Positions 6,432 through 10,380 of a stretch of DNA of 10,380 nucleotides are shown in pieces. The translations under genes and the position numbers were made by a program. The notes under the pieces are model-generated. The model was not told the origin of the DNA and ran no database searches. It saw only the letters and a program-made list of their open reading frames with translations. This DNA is from Gammaproteobacteria bacterium (GTDB lineage: Bacteria > Pseudomonadota > Gammaproteobacteria > HK1). The stretch spans positions 1 to 10,380 of the forward strand of contig JAJECB010000106.1 in assembly GCA_022822245.1 (NCBI GenBank), read 5' to 3'. The stretch's first letter is position 1, and the number at the start of each line of letters is the position of its first letter.

Positions 6432-7478
6432 TCAGCCGGCCTCGGACTCGATGCGGTAGACGCGGGCCGCAGTGTCGTGGAAGAGGGCCGAGCGCTCGCT
6501 CGCCGACCAGCCGGCGGTGAGGCGCTTGAACGAATTCCACAGCACCCGGTAGCTGCAGCTCAGCTTGTCCACCGGGAAGTTCGACTCGAACATGCAGCGC
6601 TCGACCCCGAAGATCTCGATGGTGTGCTCGTAGTAGCGGCGGGTCGCCTCCATCAGCGCCTCGCTCGTCGGCGGCGCCTCCCGCTCGTGCCACCGGAATC
6701 CGTTGATGTCCATCGCGATGCCGCCGAGCTTGGCGTGCACGTTGGGGCACTCGGCGAGCGGCCCCACCGCGCGCCGCCAGGCCGCGAACACCTCGTCCCC
6801 CCGGCCCGCGTAGGGACCGATCCCGAGGGGTCCGCCGAAGTGATCGAGGATGATGGTGGTGTCGGGAAACGCCCGCGCAAGGTCCGTCAGGGTCGGGATC
6901 TGCGGGTGGTAGCACCAGCCCTCGAAGGAGAGGCCCCGTGGAGCGAGGTGCCGGAACCCCTTGCGGAACCGGGAATCGAGGAACAGCTCCGGCCCGGGCT
7001 CGGTGCGGCCGTTGCGCACCTCCGGGCTCGCGTCCCAGGACGCGCCTTCCCGGATGCCGCGAAAACGCCCGCCGCCCGCCGCGATCTGGCGATCGAGCAC
7101 TTCCGCCACGCGGTCCCCCAGCCGCAGGTGCGCGGTGCCGACGATGCCCGCGGCGATTCGCGTCGGACCATAGCGCCCCGATTCGCTCATCGCGGCGATG
7201 CCGGCGACGAACTCCGTCTCCCCGACGGGACGGAACTCTTCGGGCCCGCCGGCCCGGAACATCGCGCCGCACTCGATGAACACCGTCGACACGACGTTGT
7301 GGCCGCTCGAGACGTCCTCGAGGACCTCGTCGAGGAGATAGCGCGGCGCCACCGCGGCCGGAGCCATGACCCTCTCCTCGCGAAACTCCCACAGGTGATG
7401 GTGCGGATCGCAGATCGGAAGGTCGGGCTCGAGCACCGGCTCGTCGGTACGGGCCAGCCAGTCGTCGTTCTTCGCCAT
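6432..7478 (-). CDS. Amidohydrolase family protein, COG3618 lactonase-like TIM barrel
   Basis: This is a predicted cytoplasmic hydrolase of the amidohydrolase superfamily (Amidohydro_2), whose relatives include L-fuconolactonase and 2-pyrone-4,6-dicarboxylate lactonase. The protein is 348 residues. Seen: N-terminal CDPHHHLWEF with the HxH pair His26/His28 at the first barrel strand, FRGIRE (139-144), WCYHPQ (188-193), ILDHFGG (210-216) with Asp212-His213, KLGG and, near the end, MFESNFPVDK (296-305). In the last motif Asn300 stands where many superfamily members have the strand-8 Asp (as in GSDWP), with Asp304 four residues on. From memory this SNFPVDK form is shared by a subgroup. ATG 7478 was chosen because GAGGAG lies 7 bases upstream; the frame stays open to 7652, but the extension is Arg-rich and unlike the family. 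It is last in the minus-strand gene row. Substrate unknown; a lactone or cyclic ester/amide is the family-based guess. Confidence 0.9.
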   Translation of the reverse strand: MAKNDDWLARTDEPVLEPDLPICDPHHHLWEFREERVMAPAAVAPRYLLDEVLEDVSSGHNVVSTVFIECGAMFRAGGPEEFRPVGETEFVAGIAAMSESGRYGPTRIAAGIVGTAHLRLGDRVAEVLDRQIAAGGGRFRGIREGASWDASPEVRNGRTEPGPELFLDSRFRKGFRHLAPRGLSFEGWCYHPQIPTLTDLARAFPDTTIILDHFGGPLGIGPYAGRGDEVFAAWRRAVGPLAECPNVHAKLGGIAMDINGFRWHEREAPPTSEALMEATRRYYEHTIEIFGVERCMFESNFPVDKLSCSYRVLWNSFKRLTAGWSASERSALFHDTAARVYRIESEAG

Positions 7479-7485
7479 CGTGGGG

Positions 7486-7491
7486 CTCCTC
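7486..7491 (-). promoter_or_regulatory. Ribosome binding site of the amidohydrolase
   Basis: Minus-strand GAGGAG lies 7 bases before the ATG at 7478. It rules out the in-frame ATG at 7496, which lies upstream of this site. Confidence 0.7.
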
Positions 7492-7567
7492 GTCATTCGT
7501 CGCCCGGCCACGAATCCGTTCCGGGCTTCCTGGAGAACATCACGGAGGATGATTCGAAGTCTCTGCC

Positions 7568-7605
7568 GAGGGGGGCCGTTGGGCGCGCGAATCCCGAGCC
7601 CCCTC
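7568..7605 (-). other. Weak stem-loop just after the Rid-family gene
   Basis: GAGGGGG (7568-7574) pairs with CCCCCTC (7599-7605), 7 bp, around a 24-base loop directly next to the Rid gene stop. There is no T-run on the minus strand. It may be a weak processing or stabilising element, or chance. The rest of the 127-base gap before the amidohydrolase shows only that gene's ribosome binding site and no promoter I could defend. Confidence 0.3.
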
Positions 7606-8001
7606 CTACCCCGAGCCCCGGATCGCGTCCACCTCGATCTCGACCTTCGCACCGGGGACCGCGAGGGGGGCGCAGACCGTCGTGTTGGCGGGACGGGCCG
7701 CCCCGCAGCGCGCCTTGAGCACCCCGGAGACGGCGACGACGTCCCCCGGATCCGGCACGTACACCCGCACCCTCACCACGTCGTCGAGACCGGACCCCGC
7801 TTCGGCGAGCGCCCGCTCGATGGTGTCGAGGGCCTGGTTCGCCTGGTGCTCCGCGCCCTCGGGCATCGCCCCGGTCGCAAAGTCGACCCCGACGGTGCCG
7901 GAGACGAAGATGCGGTCGCCCACCACCACCGCCCGCGCGTAGCCGGCGAGCTCCTCGTACCGAGACCCGGAGAGCACGTGGGTGCGCTTCGGGCCGCTCA
8001 C
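7606..8001 (-). CDS. Rid-family (YjgF/YER057c/UK114) protein without the catalytic arginine
   Basis: This is a small protein of the RidA superfamily, which forms trimers; RidA itself hydrolyses reactive enamine/imine intermediates. The protein is 131 residues, normal length. Seen: YARAVVVGDRIFVSGTVG (21-38), the helix QANQALDTIERALAEAG (53-69), VVRVRVYVPD (75-84) and the C-terminal PANTTVCAPLAVPGAKVEIE (104-123). RidA has PAR at the point where this protein has PAN, so Asn106 replaces the Arg needed for imine deaminase activity. That points to one of the other Rid subgroups, some in catabolic gene clusters, possibly deaminating or acting on another ligand. The start is GTG, with GGAGG only 4 bases upstream, slightly closer than usual. 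It sits between a binding protein (109 bases upstream) and an amidohydrolase (127 bases downstream), so a role in catabolism of the imported compound is plausible but inferred. Confidence 0.88.
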   Translation of the reverse strand: MSGPKRTHVLSGSRYEELAGYARAVVVGDRIFVSGTVGVDFATGAMPEGAEHQANQALDTIERALAEAGSGLDDVVRVRVYVPDPGDVVAVSGVLKARCGAARPANTTVCAPLAVPGAKVEIEVDAIRGSG

Positions 8002-8004
8002 GGG

Positions 8005-8010
8005 ACCTCC
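8005..8010 (-). promoter_or_regulatory. Ribosome binding site with short spacer for the Rid-family gene
   Basis: Minus-strand GGAGGT reads straight into CCC and the GTG start at 8001, leaving 4 bases after GGAGG. The spacing is tight but no better in-frame start is visible. Confidence 0.5.
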
Positions 8011-8052
8011 GAGGGCGCGGCGGGAGCGCCCGGCGAGAACACGCGCGGCGAC

Positions 8053-8086
8053 GTGAACGGGGGCGCCCGCCGGCGCCCCCGTTCAC
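8053..8086. terminator. Perfect 15-bp stem-loop terminator between second binding protein and Rid gene
   Basis: GTGAACGGGGGCGCC (8053-8067) pairs without mismatch with GGCGCCCCCGTTCAC (8072-8086) around the tetraloop CGCC. A T-run (TTTT, 8088-8091) follows on the plus strand; on the minus strand the stem is preceded by AAAAG and has no U-run after it. Since the adjacent genes are on the minus strand, it lies 24 bases beyond the binding-protein stop. It could act as a U-less terminator or 3' stabiliser for that gene, or end plus-strand (antisense) transcripts. Confidence 0.7.
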
Positions 8087-8110
8087 CTTTTCGACCCGGG
8101 CCGCCCACGC

Positions 8111-9379
8111 TCAGTTGTCGAGCTTCATGATGAGCTCGGCCACATCCCCGGTGGAGTAGTAGTCCAGCTCCACGTTCCGGTCGCCCTCGAACCGCCACGT
8201 GAGCTTCGGGGCCTGGACGTCGCCGTTCTCGTCGAACTGGAGGGGTCCGGTCGCCCCCACGTAGCGGATGGCCTTGCCGGCCGCGAGCAGCTCTCTCGCC
8301 TTCGCGATGCCCTCGGGACCCGGGTGGACCGGCTCGCCGCCGGACGAGGTCACCTTGCGGATGTTGTCGCGGATCGACGTGCCGTTGATCTCCTCCGCCG
8401 ACTCCATGGCGAGCAGGGTGACGGTCACCGCGTCGAACATGGAGTGCAGGCCCGGTCCGTCCGGCGGTCCGTCGAAGCGCGCCTCGAACATGGAGTTGAA
8501 CGTCGCCACCGAATCCGTGCGCGGCTGCGCGCTGTCGTAGCCCACGAGGTCGGCGAGGTGCTTCGAGCCCACCGCCTCGAGGTAGTCTGCCGACCGGAGC
8601 GAGTTGTTGACCACGAGGTTGCCGGTGCCGCCGAGGGAGAGCCATTCGCGGGTGATCGTGGCCCCGTCCACCGGGAAGGCGACCAGGAACAGCGAGTCGG
8701 GATCGCCCTCCATGGCCGCGGTCACCTCCGCCCGGTAGCTCTGCTGCTCCTCGTTGTAGGCCACCATCTTCGTGATCGTGCCCCCGAGCCTGGGGAGGTC
8801 CTGCTCGAACTGCTTGGCGAGACCCACCCCGAAGTCGGTGTTGACGTAGATGACCGCGGTCTTCTTGTAGCCCTTGTTCGCGGTGAGGAGCGCCCCCATC
8901 GCGGACTGGCTGCGGTTCGTCGCGTAGGTCCGGAACCAGTACCCCTCGGTCTTGCCCTCCTCGGCGAGGGCGGTGAAGCTCGTGGAAGACGAGCAGCACG
9001 AGATCTGGGTGACCTTCGAGGGAACCGCGACGGAGGTGAGGATGGGGAGGCTGACCCCGCTCGAGATCGCCCCGACGAGCACCGGAACCCCCTCGATGTC
9101 GACCAGGCTCTTGGCCGCGTCGACGCCAACCGTCGACTGACCCTGGGTGTCGCGAAGCAGGTACTCGACCTTGCAGCCCTTGACCCCGCCCGCGTCGTTG
9201 AAGACGTCCACCGCGAACTGCCCGGTGTCCGCGATGCGCTCGCCGACGAGACCCATGGGGCCGCTCACCGGCAGCACCACGCCAAGCTTGATCGTGCAGT
9301 CCGCGGCCGCGGCCGGACCGGCGAGGGCGAGCGCGGCGGCCGCCGCGGCAAGGACGAGACCGTTTCGGGGGATGTTCAT
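8111..9379 (-). CDS. Second HAAT-type ABC transporter periplasmic substrate-binding protein
   Basis: This is the periplasmic receptor of another branched-chain amino acid type importer. The protein is 422 residues. Seen: signal peptide MNIPRNG plus an Ala/Leu core, with a likely cut after PAAAA (residue 26), then CTIKLGVVLPVSGPMGLVGE (28-47), the classic first strand and ligand loop of the Peripla_BP_6 fold. GVKGCKVEYLLRDTQG (65-80) and VPVLVGAISSGVSL (98-111) follow. Four cysteines are present at 28, 69, 128 and 129; 28 and 69 may pair, while 128-129 are adjacent in ISCCSSS in the ligand-site region. It shares the fold but little sequence with the binding protein at the left end, so the two importers probably take different ligands. 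ATG 9379 was chosen over the upstream start at 9442 by the ribosome site and signal peptide. It lies downstream of livM and upstream of the Rid gene, with stem-loops on both sides. Confidence 0.93.
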   Translation of the reverse strand: MNIPRNGLVLAAAAAALALAGPAAAADCTIKLGVVLPVSGPMGLVGERIADTGQFAVDVFNDAGGVKGCKVEYLLRDTQGQSTVGVDAAKSLVDIEGVPVLVGAISSGVSLPILTSVAVPSKVTQISCCSSSTSFTALAEEGKTEGYWFRTYATNRSQSAMGALLTANKGYKKTAVIYVNTDFGVGLAKQFEQDLPRLGGTITKMVAYNEEQQSYRAEVTAAMEGDPDSLFLVAFPVDGATITREWLSLGGTGNLVVNNSLRSADYLEAVGSKHLADLVGYDSAQPRTDSVATFNSMFEARFDGPPDGPGLHSMFDAVTVTLLAMESAEEINGTSIRDNIRKVTSSGGEPVHPGPEGIAKARELLAAGKAIRYVGATGPLQFDENGDVQAPKLTWRFEGDRNVELDYYSTGDVAELIMKLDN

Positions 9380-9386
9380 GCTGTCG

Positions 9387-9392
9387 CTCCTC
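9387..9392 (-). promoter_or_regulatory. Ribosome binding site of the second binding protein
   Basis: Minus-strand GAGGAG lies 7 bases before the ATG at 9379 and sets the start at the signal peptide, not at the upstream in-frame ATG at 9442. Confidence 0.7.
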
Positions 9393-9424
9393 GTTCGCAG
9401 GTTTCGGGAACCGGTGCATCGTAT

Positions 9425-9443
9425 CGTGCCGGGGGCCGGCACG
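9425..9443. other. 8-bp stem-loop in the livM to binding-protein gap
   Basis: CGTGCCGG (9425-9432) pairs with CCGGCACG (9436-9443) around a 3-base loop, within the 91-base gap downstream of livM on the minus strand. No T-run follows it. It may be an mRNA processing site or a barrier to decay for the receptor message. Confidence 0.45.
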
Positions 9444-9470
9444 GAAACCTCGCCCGTCCTGCGGCCGGCT

Positions 9471-10380
9471 TCAGGGCCGGACGTGCCGCGAGACGTGCTC
9501 CTCCTCGCCGATGAGGCCCCGCGGCCGGAAGAGCAGCATCGCGACCAGCACGACCCCGATCAGCACCGCCTGAAGGGCCCCCGACTGGGCCATCATGTCC
9601 GGGGGCACCACCTTCGAGATGATGAAGCCACTCGTGGTCCAGATGGCCCACACGAGCACCGCTCCGAGCAGCGCCCCCCGGTTGTTGGCGCTCCCCCCGA
9701 CGATCAGCATGGTCCAGATCTGGAAGGTCAGGATCGGCTTGAAGTCGAAGGGGCTCACGTAGCCGATGAAGCCCACGTAGAGCCCCCCCGCGAGGCCCAT
9801 GATCGCGCTCCCGAGAATGAACGCCTCCAGGCGGATCCGGACCGGGTTCTTGCCGAGCGACGCGGCGGCCGTTTCGTCCTCGCGGATCGCCTTGAGAGTC
9901 CGCCCCCACGGCGACTGGACGATCCGCCCGAGGCCCGCGTAGGCGAGTCCGGCCGCGGCGAGGACGATCCCGAGGTAGAGGACGTTGCGGGCGAGCGGGC
10001 CCTCGGCGAGACCCGCGGCGGGGTTCGGGATCCCGATGAGGCCGAGGGTTCCGCCGGTCAGGTACTCCCAGTTGAGGGCGACGAGCTGGATGGAGATCGC
10101 GATCCCGAAGGTGGCGACGGCGAGGTACTCCTCGCGAAGCCGAAGGGTCGCGACGCCGACGACGGCAGCGGCCGCGCCGGCCGCGACCATCCCTCCCGCG
10201 AGCCCGACCACGAAGGGAAGCTCGAACCCGCCCGCTACCGCCTCCCGGGACGGTCCGATCAGGATTGCCGTCGCATAGCCGCCGACGGCCATGAACCCCG
10301 CGACCCCGGCATTGAAGAGGCCCGTGAACCCCCATTGCAGGTTCAGCCCCAGAACCGCGACCCCGAGGATGAGGGCGATG
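9471..10380 (-). CDS. livM: HAAT-type ABC transporter permease LivM, 5' part beyond window
   Basis: This is an inner-membrane permease subunit of the second importer. About 302 C-terminal residues are visible, and the reading frame stays open through the right edge. The internal ATG at 10292 is not the start: upstream codons continue the family motif GLNLQWGFTGLFNAGVAGFM. Seen: that signature, repeated hydrophobic helices, the segment LRLREEYLAVATFG, the EAA-type coupling loop AIREDETAAASLG, the motif GGSANNRGALLGA late in the protein and the end FRPRGLIGEEE. It is clearly distinct from the livM at 2239-3327 and lacks that gene's acidic tail. The binding protein follows 91 bases downstream; LivH, LivG and LivF for this system are not in the window and would be expected upstream. 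Whether this permease serves the neighbouring receptor is inferred from position. Confidence 0.92.
   Translation of the reverse strand, partial: IALILGVAVLGLNLQWGFTGLFNAGVAGFMAVGGYATAILIGPSREAVAGGFELPFVVGLAGGMVAAGAAAAVVGVATLRLREEYLAVATFGIAISIQLVALNWEYLTGGTLGLIGIPNPAAGLAEGPLARNVLYLGIVLAAAGLAYAGLGRIVQSPWGRTLKAIREDETAAASLGKNPVRIRLEAFILGSAIMGLAGGLYVGFIGYVSPFDFKPILTFQIWTMLIVGGSANNRGALLGAVLVWAIWTTSGFIISKVVPPDMMAQSGALQAVLIGVVLVAMLLFRPRGLIGEEEHVSRHVRP

Noticed and set aside
6477..7718. Open frame of 413 codons on the plus strand opposite the amidohydrolase
   Set aside because: It is an Arg/Ala/Pro/Gly-rich shadow of a gene with clear catalytic motifs and has no recognisable fold.
8324..9514. Open frame of 396 codons on the plus strand opposite the second binding protein
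   Set aside because: It is antisense to a gene with a signal peptide and family motifs; its own product is low complexity.
9471..10292. Starting the right-edge LivM at the ATG at 10292
   Set aside because: The codons before it continue the conserved LivM motif up to the window edge, so the gene is cut by the window and that Met is internal.

Overview
The window looks like part of a chromosome or accessory island of a very G+C-rich Gram-negative bacterium. By eye G+C is close to 70 percent, almost every third codon position is G or C, and GTG starts are common. Two binding proteins with Sec-type signal peptides feed inner-membrane permeases, which implies a periplasm. An alphaproteobacterium is my best guess from gene content, but nothing here proves it. 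There is no rRNA, tRNA, IS element, integrase or CRISPR array.

Left arm, plus strand (111-6386): a complete five-gene branched-chain amino acid type (HAAT family) ABC importer in the order binding protein, LivH, LivM, LivG, LivF. It is followed with tight spacing by two short-chain dehydrogenase/reductase (SDR) genes. The first SDR has the full Asn-Ser-Tyr-Lys tetrad. The second keeps the Rossmann nucleotide-binding motif, but all four tetrad positions appear to be replaced.

Right arm, minus strand (10380 down to 6432): a LivM permease that runs off the right edge, a second unrelated HAAT-type binding protein, a Rid-family (YjgF/YER057c/UK114) protein lacking the usual catalytic arginine, and a TIM-barrel amidohydrolase of the lactonase-like COG3618 type. 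The two arms converge on a 45-base gap at 6387-6431. The remaining transporter genes of the right arm (livH, livG, livF) are probably beyond the right edge.

Taken together this reads as a scavenging and catabolic locus. Two high-affinity importers bring in small carboxylate- or amide-bearing compounds. An amidohydrolase/lactonase, a Rid protein and two SDRs could then hydrolyse, deaminate and oxidise or reduce them. The actual substrates cannot be read from the sequence. I do not see a wholly new system. The points most worth checking are the SDR with no canonical tetrad, the Rid protein with Asn for Arg, the amidohydrolase with Asn where the family often has Asp, and G+C-rich stem-loops beside both binding-protein genes, one of them a perfect 15-bp stem whose T-run lies on the strand with no gene.
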